Positions 8,979 to 17,200 of a DNA stretch of 56,225 bases are shown here, one piece after another. The stretch comes from a virus. Positions within the stretch are counted from its first letter, which is position 1. The number at the start of each line of letters is the position of its first letter. The translations under genes were made by a program, and so were the position numbers. The stretch is taken from the IMG/VR virus record IMGVR_UViG_3300044614_000423, positions 1 through 56,225 of that record; one strand, 5' to 3'. Below the pieces are notes generated by a model, which had not been told where the DNA came from, made no database searches, and worked only from the letters and a program-made list of their open reading frames with translations.

Positions 8979-9124
8979 ATGAGTACCAGAAACAGTTTGA
9001 CCTTTTCCTCAAAGTATTCGTCAGGCTGTGTGTGGCTTGGTGGGTGCTTGGACTGTTGCAGTACCTGCCGGATGAGCTAGCGGGAAAGATTGTTGATAAA
9101 CTACTTGGAATGATTGGACTTTAA
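8975..9124 (+). CDS. Tiny membrane protein (49 aa, GTG start)
   Basis: A 50-codon frame starting at a GTG that overlaps the previous stop (GTGA) and ending at TAA immediately before the holin ATG. The product begins VNEYQKQFDLFLKVFVRLCV, has one strongly hydrophobic stretch (VRLCVAWWVLGLLQYL) and ends LAGKIVDKLLGMIGL, echoing the KKLLGL end of the 64-residue protein at 8264. Exact tiling between two genes and the sensible membrane profile support a real gene. A lysis role is inferred only from position. Confidence 0.6.
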   Translation: MNEYQKQFDLFLKVFVRLCVAWWVLGLLQYLPDELAGKIVDKLLGMIGL

Positions 9125-9640
9125 ATGCTGACACTACTTTCTACTTTGATCTCGTTCCTGATGGGTGGCTTGCCCAAACTTTTGGATTTCTTCCAAGACC
9201 GTGCAGATAAGAAGCATGAGCTAAACCTTGCTCAAATGCAGATTACCCGTGAGTTAGAACTGCGTAAAGCGGGTTTTGAAGCCCAAGAGCGGATCGAGCA
9301 CATCAAGTCAGAACAGCTTGAAACAGAGAGCGCGGCTAATACTAAGCAGATTCTGATCGGCGCACAACAGGCTGAGATGCAGGCAATCTACGCCCACGAT
9401 ACAAGTTTGAATGAAGGCACTAGCGAGTGGATGAAGAACCTTCGCGCCAGCGTTCGCCCTGTTATTACTTACGGTTTCTTCTTCTTGTTGCTGTTTGTGG
9501 ATGTTGGATTGTTTGCTTACGGCTGGAGCCGTGATGTGCCATTCACAGAGTTAGCAGAGATGCTGTGGGACTCTGACACCCAAGCCTTGTTTGCTTCCAT
9601 CATTGCTTTCCACTTTGGTGGCCGGGCGTTTGGCAAATGA
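9125..9640 (+). CDS. Holin, 3-TM type (GTA holin-like)
   Basis: 171 residues. Hydrophobic segments lie at the N-terminus (LLSTLISFLMGGLPKLLDFF, probably amphipathic) and at about residues 110-132 (PVITYGFFFLLLFVDVGLFA) and 150-168 (LFASIIAFHFGGRAFG), with a long charged coiled coil between the first and second. That arrangement and the C-terminal FHFGGRAFGK fit the 3TM holin family (GTA_holin_3TM type). It would open the inner membrane for the endolysin. Its last four bases overlap the endolysin start, so the two are co-translated. Confidence 0.8.
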   Translation: MLTLLSTLISFLMGGLPKLLDFFQDRADKKHELNLAQMQITRELELRKAGFEAQERIEHIKSEQLETESAANTKQILIGAQQAEMQAIYAHDTSLNEGTSEWMKNLRASVRPVITYGFFFLLLFVDVGLFAYGWSRDVPFTELAEMLWDSDTQALFASIIAFHFGGRAFGK

Positions 9641-10113
9641 AGATCTCAGCCAAGTGTTTAAACATGATTCGCCATCACGAGGGTGTGAGGCTAAATCCCT
9701 ACAAATGCCCAGCCAAGCTCTGGACTGTAGGCGTGGGGCACGTAATGTTCCCGGAGCAAGGTAAGCTCAAGATAGATCAGCGGGATGCCTTTGTACCCCC
9801 GCCGGAAGCCATGCGTAAACACTCAATGGAGGAAGTCGATGCAATACTTAGGGCAGACCTTGCTCGGTTTGAGAAAGGCGTGGGTACTTATTGTCCTGTG
9901 CCTCTTACTCAAGGACAGTTTGACGCACTGGTATCTTTTGCTTTCAATGTAGGACTAGGCACTCTCCAGCGTTCGACCCTGCGCCAAAAGGTACTACGTG
10001 GCGATATGGCTGGGGCGGCCGAGGAGCTTTTGAAATACTGCATGGCGGGTGGGAAAGTGCTCAGAGGCCTCCAAAACCGCCGGATCGACGAACGGGCACT
10101 ATTCCTCTCCTAG
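9637..10113 (+). CDS. Endolysin, GH24 lysozyme
   Basis: 158 residues. It hydrolyses the N-acetylmuramic acid to N-acetylglucosamine bond of peptidoglycan. The catalytic block is near the N-terminus (MIRHHEGVRLNPYKC ... LWTVGVGH). Glu15, Cys24 and Thr30 form the Glu-8aa-Asp/Cys-5aa-Thr triad of GH24 phage lysozymes, the Cys form being a known variant. Later motifs also fit (LTQGQFDALVSFAFNVGLG, VLRGLQNRRIDERALF). The N-terminus is not hydrophobic, so this is not a SAR endolysin and depends on the holin next to it. The length is normal for the family. Confidence 0.93.
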   Translation: MKISAKCLNMIRHHEGVRLNPYKCPAKLWTVGVGHVMFPEQGKLKIDQRDAFVPPPEAMRKHSMEEVDAILRADLARFEKGVGTYCPVPLTQGQFDALVSFAFNVGLGTLQRSTLRQKVLRGDMAGAAEELLKYCMAGGKVLRGLQNRRIDERALFLS

Positions 10114-10115
10114 GA

Positions 10116-10144
10116 TTGACCAAATGTCAAAGACATGTTATAAT
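10116..10144 (+). promoter_or_regulatory. Sigma70 promoter after the endolysin
   Basis: TTGACC (10116-10121), 17-base spacer, TATAAT (10139-10144), with TG one base before the -10 (extended -10). It starts two bases after the endolysin stop and faces the virion operon beginning at 10180, making it the probable start point for the 10-24 kb late transcript. A GAAGGA ribosome binding site precedes the next ATG. Confidence 0.8.
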
Positions 10145-10179
10145 TTCGTCCAACGTTGCCATTCGTGTGAAGGACTTCT

Positions 10180-10815
10180 ATGACTGCCGCGTCGGTGATG
10201 ACCTACGACTCTCTTGTTGAAAACATCCAGTCCTATCTGGAGCGTAACGACACCTCGACTCTCGACAAGATCCCCCTTTTCATCATGCTCGCCGAGCAGG
10301 TGATCGCATCCAAGATCAAATTCCTCGGAAACCTAACCGTCAACACCAGCACTATGGTGGCCAACAATGCCGTGATCGCGAAACCCGCCCGGTGGCACAA
10401 GACGGTATCGATGAATATTACAGTAGCTGGTCAGCGCGAACCGGTGCTCCTGCGCAAGTACGAATACCTCCGTAACTATGCTCCGGATCCCACTGCTACT
10501 GGTATGCCCAAGTATTACGCGGACTACGACTACTCGAACTGGCTTGTGGCCCCAACGCCTAATGCGGCATATGCTTTCGAAGTACTGTACTACGAACGAG
10601 TACAGCCTTTAGATTCTAGTAACCAGACCAACTGGTTCACTATTTACGCACCACAGGCACTCCTGTACGGCTCGCTCCTGCAAGCGATGCCATTCCTGAA
10701 AAACGACGATCGCGTACCGATGTGGCAATCGCAGTATGAAGCTATTATGGCCACGCTTGCGGAAGAAGATAAACTTCGCCTCGCTGATCGTCAAGCCATT
10801 GCGGTGGATTCATGA
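10180..10815 (+). CDS. Tail adaptor protein, SU10 type
   Basis: 211 residues. The pattern MTYDSLVENIQSYLERND ... IPLFIMLAEQVIASKIKFL ... YADYDYSNWLVAPTPNAAYA ... LLYGSLLQAMPFLKNDDRVP is that of the short-tail phage adaptor joining the portal to the tail nozzle (phage SU10 adaptor family). It would form a ring under the portal. It is the first gene after the late promoter and overlaps the following fibre-like gene by four bases. Confidence 0.8.
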   Translation: MTAASVMTYDSLVENIQSYLERNDTSTLDKIPLFIMLAEQVIASKIKFLGNLTVNTSTMVANNAVIAKPARWHKTVSMNITVAGQREPVLLRKYEYLRNYAPDPTATGMPKYYADYDYSNWLVAPTPNAAYAFEVLYYERVQPLDSSNQTNWFTIYAPQALLYGSLLQAMPFLKNDDRVPMWQSQYEAIMATLAEEDKLRLADRQAIAVDS

Positions 10816-12047
10816 GTTACGTCAGCCCTTTCACCGGCGACGTCATCCAACCAACGGATGTAAGCTATCGCGCCGTTACGCTAACAACAAATACCCAGCT
10901 CAACTGGCCATCGAATAGTACCACCAACACTGACTACGCCGCCCGGATCATGCAAGTGACGGCCAGTGGTGCGGGTTTAAGCATGTTCATGCCTCCGGCG
11001 AACCAAGCCTCGGTCGGCAATGATGCACTCATTCGCAACATAGGCGCGAATACCTTTACGGTCAAAGACTACGCCGGTACTAATACTATTGTATCGGTAG
11101 CGGCTGGTGAGTCGAAATATATATACATTACCTCGAATCCCGACGCTCAGGGCACTTGGGGCGTGATCGCATTCGGTACTGGTACATCGTCAGCTGACGC
11201 CGCGACGCTTGCTGGGTACGGGTTAGTCGCCAGTGGTGCGACGCTTAACCAAAGCCACCCGAGCGCGGCGATCACCACCGGTACGACTTTTGCCGCAACA
11301 GATCGCGCACAGACTAGGGTGTGGTCGAGTGGTTCCGGAACCGCAACGCTCCCGGCCGCCGCGACGCTCGGAAACAACTGGTTCACGCTATTCAAGAATA
11401 ACGGCACAGGATCATTCACGATTTCCTGCTCGGGGGCCGAGCTGATTGACGGGAACAGCACGAAAACGTTTAACCCGACGGAATCCGCGTTTATTGTGTG
11501 TACGGGTACGGCCTACGTCACCGTCGGCTACGGCGTCAGTACTCAATTTGCCTTCACCGCGTTGACTAAGAATGTGACTGGTGGTGCTGTAACGCTTACG
11601 AACAATGAAGCGGCGAATAACATTCAGGAGTACGTGGGGTCTTTAACTAGCAACGTTACGGTCACATTCCCACCAATCGTAAACTTGTATGTCATCTCGA
11701 ACCAAACGACCGATAATGGCTTTAGTCTGACTGTCACGACGGGTTTGGGGTTTAGTGCAACAGTGCCGCCCGGTCAGCAAGCCACATTGATATGCGACGG
11801 GGTTAACTTTCTCAACGCTAACACGACTCAAGCTGGTGCGACTACGGTAAGCTTATTGAACGGTACTGTCGGCACTCCATCGCTGAACTTCGCGGCAGAG
11901 ACTGGTACTGGATTGTACCGCCCCGGTGCGGGAGAACTAGCTATCGCCGTTCTTGGCACGAAACGTGTCGGAGTGACCGCTACGGGTGTGTCTGTTACTG
12001 GGTCCGGTACGTTCACTACGGGCATCGCGGGAGGCACGTTCACATGA
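10812..12047 (+). CDS. Fibre-like virion protein (411 aa)
   Basis: A Thr/Gly/Ala-rich beta protein. The N-terminal third (about 1-120: VIQPTDVSYRAVTLTTNTQL ... GAGLSMFMPPANQASVGNDA) is the kind of domain that anchors fibres or spikes on a short tail. The C-terminal part (TPSLNFAAETGTGLYRPGAG ... GVTATGVSVTGSGTF) matches fibre stems that normally precede a distal domain. It ends GTFTTGIAGGTFT, close to the end of the fibre at 2233-4386. It could be a proximal fibre or nozzle component; no enzyme domain is visible. Confidence 0.65.
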   Translation: MSYVSPFTGDVIQPTDVSYRAVTLTTNTQLNWPSNSTTNTDYAARIMQVTASGAGLSMFMPPANQASVGNDALIRNIGANTFTVKDYAGTNTIVSVAAGESKYIYITSNPDAQGTWGVIAFGTGTSSADAATLAGYGLVASGATLNQSHPSAAITTGTTFAATDRAQTRVWSSGSGTATLPAAATLGNNWFTLFKNNGTGSFTISCSGAELIDGNSTKTFNPTESAFIVCTGTAYVTVGYGVSTQFAFTALTKNVTGGAVTLTNNEAANNIQEYVGSLTSNVTVTFPPIVNLYVISNQTTDNGFSLTVTTGLGFSATVPPGQQATLICDGVNFLNANTTQAGATTVSLLNGTVGTPSLNFAAETGTGLYRPGAGELAIAVLGTKRVGVTATGVSVTGSGTFTTGIAGGTFT

Positions 12048-14026
12048 CCAAAAAGGTCTTCGCCCTCGACACCAAACCCGGCGTTCAACGTGATGGTACG
12101 GTATTCGACAAGCAGTTTTACAACTCCGGCCGTTGGGTACGCTTCCAACGTGGACGCCCCCGCAAGATCGGTGGATTTCGCGAGATCGTGAACGACCTAG
12201 CTGGACCCTCCCGTGGTATCTACCTAAATCCACAGCAGAATTTCAACAACGTTTTTAACGGGTACGCTGGCGGATTGCAATTGCTTCCGATCAACAACGC
12301 GGGTACAGGGTCTGGTATTACCGACATGACTCTCACTGGGTTCACAGCAAATGTGAACAATTTGTGGCAATTCGACGCGTTTTTCGACGTCAGCGGATCT
12401 GGTAACAACCTCCTGCTGGCGCATCCGGGCCAAAATGGGACTTTGATCGACAATAATGTGAACACCCCGGTGTTGGGTGGCAATATTACTGGCACGAGCA
12501 TGGCTCCAATTGGTGTGTTCACCCAAGTCGCGGCCACGATCACTTCGGGTTCCCCGAACATCACGTTAACCGCCGCGAACATCCTGATCGGGGCTGGTCA
12601 GTCAGTATCGGGCACTGGGATTCCGTCCGGCGCGACTGTGGTTTCAATCAGCACCACCGCGCTGGTGATTTCAGCTCCGGCGACTGCTAATGGTTCATCC
12701 ATTACTCTTACATTCGACAACGTCATCTCGGTATCCGGTGGTGTGGTGACGCTACACCCATACGTCTTCGTTTACGGGAATGACGGACTTATTCGCAATT
12801 CCTCGGCTGGCAACGCTAACGATTGGGTCTCCGCTGATGCCAACGAGGTATCTGCGGCCACTGGTAAGATCGTGCAAGGTCTCCCAGTGCGCGGTGGATC
12901 GAATGCCCCGTCTGGCCTCTTTTGGAGCTTGGATTCACTTATTCGTGTGTCCTACATTGGTGGCGTGGGCACTCCACCACAATTCTGGCGTTACGACTTG
13001 ATCTCTTCTCAATCCTCGATCTTGTCTTCGCAGTCCGTAATCGAGTACGACGGCGTGTATTATTGGTGTGGCGTTGATCGATTCCTACTCTACAACGGTG
13101 TTGTTAAAGAGATCCCCAACACGTTCAATCAGAACTATTTCTTCGACAACTTGAACTACGATGCTCGCGAGAAGGTGTGGGTGACTAAGGTCCCACGATT
13201 TGGTGAAATTTGGTGGTTCTACCCACGTGGCAATGCGACCGAATGTACTGACGCGATTATCTACAATGTGCGCGAAAACTGCTGGTACGATGCTGGCGAG
13301 TCCCCCGGTGCACAGCGTTCAGCGGGTTTCTTCTCGCAAGTCTTCCATTATCCGATTACAGCCGATTGGAACACCAATGCATCCGGTGGTATTCTTACCG
13401 CGATTATTACTAACGCGGGTTCGGGGTACACTAATGGCACATTCAACAACACGCCACTCACTGGTGGGGCTGGTACAGGAGCAACGGCCAACATCACGGT
13501 CGCTGGCGGCATCGTCACATCTGTGGTAATTAACGGCCACGGAGTGAACTACGCGGTTGGCAACACATTGTCAGCTTCGTTAGCAGGTGGCGCGGGATTC
13601 GTACTCACCGTATCAACACTGATGAGCTTCGTGTCGCTATTCCAAAACGAGATCGGAACCGACAAAGTGTCGGGTTCTACCGCCTTAGCTATCGAGTCTT
13701 TCTTCGAGACCAACGACCTCGGATGGGTTGCCGGTGGTCCATCCCAACCGGCTCCAGTGGGTGACAATAAGTGGTTGCGGTTAGAACGTGTCGAACCCGA
13801 TTTCGTACAAAGCGGCGTCATGGAGCTGTATGTTACCGGACGATCATTCGCGCAATCCTCCGATGTCACTAGTACGGCCTACACGTTTGGCCCGAACACG
13901 AACAAAATCGATATGCGCGAGCAACGTCGCGAGTTGCGCTTAAAATTCGTGTCCAATGTGGCTGGTGGTGACTACCAACTCGGTAAAGTAATTCTCGATG
14001 CCGACGTCGGCGATGTGAGACCCTGA
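12044..14026 (+). CDS. Tail nozzle / stabilisation-type protein
   Basis: 660 residues. The N-terminal block (LDTKPGVQRDGTVFDKQFYN, RWVRFQRGRPRKIGGFREIV) and the internal repeated beta elements (GVYYWCGVDRFLLYNGVVKE, FGEIWWFYPRGNATECTDAI) are typical of beta-propeller nozzle or packaged-DNA stabilisation proteins (P22 gp10-like role) in short-tailed phages. Two segments look like small beta repeats inserted in the fold: ITSGSPNITLTAANILIG, and a Gly-rich GSGYTNGTFNNTPLTGGAG region. The exact position in the tail is inferred from gene order after the adaptor. Confidence 0.7.
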   Translation: MTKKVFALDTKPGVQRDGTVFDKQFYNSGRWVRFQRGRPRKIGGFREIVNDLAGPSRGIYLNPQQNFNNVFNGYAGGLQLLPINNAGTGSGITDMTLTGFTANVNNLWQFDAFFDVSGSGNNLLLAHPGQNGTLIDNNVNTPVLGGNITGTSMAPIGVFTQVAATITSGSPNITLTAANILIGAGQSVSGTGIPSGATVVSISTTALVISAPATANGSSITLTFDNVISVSGGVVTLHPYVFVYGNDGLIRNSSAGNANDWVSADANEVSAATGKIVQGLPVRGGSNAPSGLFWSLDSLIRVSYIGGVGTPPQFWRYDLISSQSSILSSQSVIEYDGVYYWCGVDRFLLYNGVVKEIPNTFNQNYFFDNLNYDAREKVWVTKVPRFGEIWWFYPRGNATECTDAIIYNVRENCWYDAGESPGAQRSAGFFSQVFHYPITADWNTNASGGILTAIITNAGSGYTNGTFNNTPLTGGAGTGATANITVAGGIVTSVVINGHGVNYAVGNTLSASLAGGAGFVLTVSTLMSFVSLFQNEIGTDKVSGSTALAIESFFETNDLGWVAGGPSQPAPVGDNKWLRLERVEPDFVQSGVMELYVTGRSFAQSSDVTSTAYTFGPNTNKIDMREQRRELRLKFVSNVAGGDYQLGKVILDADVGDVRP

Positions 14027-14286
14027 TGGCTGAAATTCTCAATCCCGCCCAAGTCTATGATCCTCGCTACCACACTTTCGAGTCGTGGGCGAGTCTTATG
14101 TGCGAACTGTATGCACCCCAACAGCTCTCGATTCCTGACGCCAACACTGACTGGAAACAATGGGCGGCGGGCCTCAAAGCTATCGATGTATTTACGAATG
14201 AAGGCATTCCCGGACCCTATCAATTCGATGACTGGATGGAGTGGGCTGAGGAACTCGTCAACGCTGTGAACCCTGCGGTGAACTAA
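14026..14286 (+). CDS. Small Trp-rich protein of the tail module
   Basis: 86 residues with the repeated pattern WASLMCELYAPQQLSIP ... WKQWAAGLKAIDVFTNEGIP ... FDDWMEWAEELVNAVN. Small acidic proteins with this W-x2-WA and FDDWxxWAxxLVxxVN pattern recur between nozzle and large virion proteins in related podoviruses. The function is unknown; given size and position it may be an assembly or virion-accessory protein. Start and stop overlap or abut both neighbours. Confidence 0.7.
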   Translation: MAEILNPAQVYDPRYHTFESWASLMCELYAPQQLSIPDANTDWKQWAAGLKAIDVFTNEGIPGPYQFDDWMEWAEELVNAVNPAVN

Positions 14287-14287
14287 T

Positions 14288-17200
14288 ATGGCACTCAGAG
14301 ATTTTAATATCAGATACGACTTCGAGGACAACGGCGATTTCAACTTTTTCGGCGATGCATACGATCTATTCCCCGGCCTGAATACGTCCCCATTGGCGCA
14401 AGTCGCCCCAGCGCCCGCCGAGACAGATTATTTCGCTAATCAATTTGCGGATGATTTTAAACAGACGCCAGTATCTCCCCTCGCCTCAGTCGCCGCAGAA
14501 TCCGCACCATCCATTCCTCAATCATTCATCGACGCTGAACAACGCGCTTATGAAGATCAACAAATGGTTTTCAGGGATTCGCAAGCAAGGGCACAGGCAC
14601 TCGCCGAACAGCAAGCCGAAGCACAACGTCAGGCGGAAATAGCCGCTGAAGCCGCGAGACGACAAGCAATCGAAGACGCATTTTACGAACAACAGGCAAG
14701 AGCACAAGCTCAACAGCAAGCGGAAGCGCAACGCCAAGCTGAACAACAGGCTGAAGCGCAACGCCAAGCTCAATTAGCTCAACAGGCTGAAGCACAACGC
14801 CAAGCTCTACTAGCTCAACAGCAAGCGGAAGCCGCAAGACAAGCGGAACTTGCAGAGCAAGCTAGACAAGCGCAGTTGGCTGAGCAACGAGCTTATGAAG
14901 ATCAACAAAGAACTTACTTAGAAAATCAAGCTCGCCAAGAAGCCGCACGGGTCGCCGCAGAACAAGAGGCGGCTAGACAAGGTGCACTTCGGCAAGCAGA
15001 AGCTCAACGGCTCGCCGCTGAACAAGAAGCCGCACGGGTCGCCGCAGAACAAGAAGTAGCTAGACAGGGCGCACTCCAACAAGCCGAAGCCGCACGGCAA
15101 GCTGAATTAGCTCAACAGGCTGAAGCGGCGAGGTCGGCCGCCGTCGCTGATGCACCCGCCTCCCGATCACTTTCAGAGTCTGCTGGTGCGTTGGAGCGAG
15201 CCACATCTGAGCTTGGGGATAGTCGAGATGATCCGGTGTCTCGTGTTGATTCTATCGATAGGAGAAATGCAGAATCTGAAGCAAGATTCGAAGCTAATCT
15301 GACATCTGAAGACAGAAAAAACATCGAAACGGCTAATAAATTAGCTACCCAGATTCTTGACCAAAAATTGACCGACAAGTGGACCGGTCAGGGATATGGC
15401 AATGCCGAAGCTAACGCTCGCGACATGGGCAAGATTCTGGCTAGCATTGGTATCACGGACATTAAAGACTTCGGAAAAATCACCAAGACTGTTGATGCCG
15501 AAGTGACTCCACAATATGAGCGTACAATTTCCGGATACGATAACGAGGGAAACCCGATCGTCGATTCAAAAATCGTCGGGTACACGGACCAGTCGGGTAA
15601 CACAGTCGACGCTAGTCTAGTCAAAACCGAATTTGTGAGTGATGGCGAAACCGGGCGAACAGCTTATATGGCTCCCGTAGGCAAGCAAGAAGTGTTCGGT
15701 AATAAGCTCACAGGTCAAGAAGTCCCAAATACTTACAGCGAACGCCAGACTGGTAACTTCTTCGGTGGTACATTCGCCGGTAAAGGTAACACTGGTTACG
15801 GTGTTCAGTTCGATGCCAAAGGAAATCCTTACTTTTACACTGTCGGTGCGTCTTCTAATGATCTAGCGAATTTGATGCAAGATCTTGGTCCACTGGGTCA
15901 GATTGCGATTGCCGTCGCCACTGGTGGATTATCAATCCCACAGCAGATAGCCGCGAACTTAGCAATCAATGTGCTTAGTGGAAAAGATATCGGTGATGCG
16001 ATTAAGGGTGCGGCGATCAGCTATGCGGGAGCGCAGATACCCGGCCTTGAAGCGATTAAAGAGGGTACTAGCTTTCTAAACGGCATCGATTCGACTGGTG
16101 TGCTCGCTAATGCGTTTCAAAACGCCGCAGTATCAGGCGGCACAGCGTTGTTGAGCGGCAGAGACATCGGCGACGCCATGATGAAGGGTGCTATATCCGG
16201 CGGCACTTCGGGTGCGGTAAATGCGCTCATGGGTAACATCGACGGATTTAAAGACCTGACTCCAGCGCAGAAAAATATGGCAATTAATGCCGTCACCGGA
16301 GTGATCTCGGGTCAGCCGTTAGACCAGATCGTCATAAATACTGCGATTGCCGCCGCGAATAATGCGATAGCTCAAGCTAAAAACGAAAACACCGTCATCG
16401 ACCCGTATTTCACACCTTCTACCGATACGACTTCTACTGGTGCGGGGGTGTTCGTACAGGCGAAGCAAGCCGGTGCTACCGACGCGGAAGCTTTGAGTGC
16501 CGCAAATGCTGTCACTGGAGCTAGTACGAACGTCAGTGCTCCGGCGACCACGCCAGACGTGGATACCACTGCCACCAATACTCAGGTCACCAATAACACG
16601 GTGACAGGCGGCACTGGTAGCGATAACGCGACTACTAGCACAATTGGTGGCTTTGATCAAGGTGAATTCGAGGGCGTTGATCGAGCGATTGAACAGCAGT
16701 CTCGTAATACTGAAGTCGAAAGGTTAGTAACCGCCTATGAAAAAACGACTGGAAAATCCTTCGCTAAACTCACCGACAAAGAGGTAGCGGCGTTGGCGTA
16801 TACGGCCAACTCAATGACCGTCGATGAACTCAAGAACGCGTCGATTCAAGACATTTTAAATAAAGTACCCGCTATTGTCGGAAAGGATGATCAAGGCCGA
16901 TGGGTCGATGACAAGGGCTTCGCCTATGATGAACGTGGATTTAGATACGCGCCGGGTAACACGGTCCCGATGTTCGATGTTGTCGGTGTAGGAAATACTG
17001 GTACGCCTACAGCGGCTCAAAATCTAGATACGGCTGGTAACAATTTAGTTAATTGGGCGAACACACTCGAAGGCACTTCTGGTGATGTGGTTCGTCAAAC
17101 TCTGTCGACGCTGATTGGTGCGGGTGGCGAACAAATTGCTGACCTTGGCACTGCACTGGCCAATATGGGAGTGGCCGAACGTTATAACTTGCTTGTGCAA

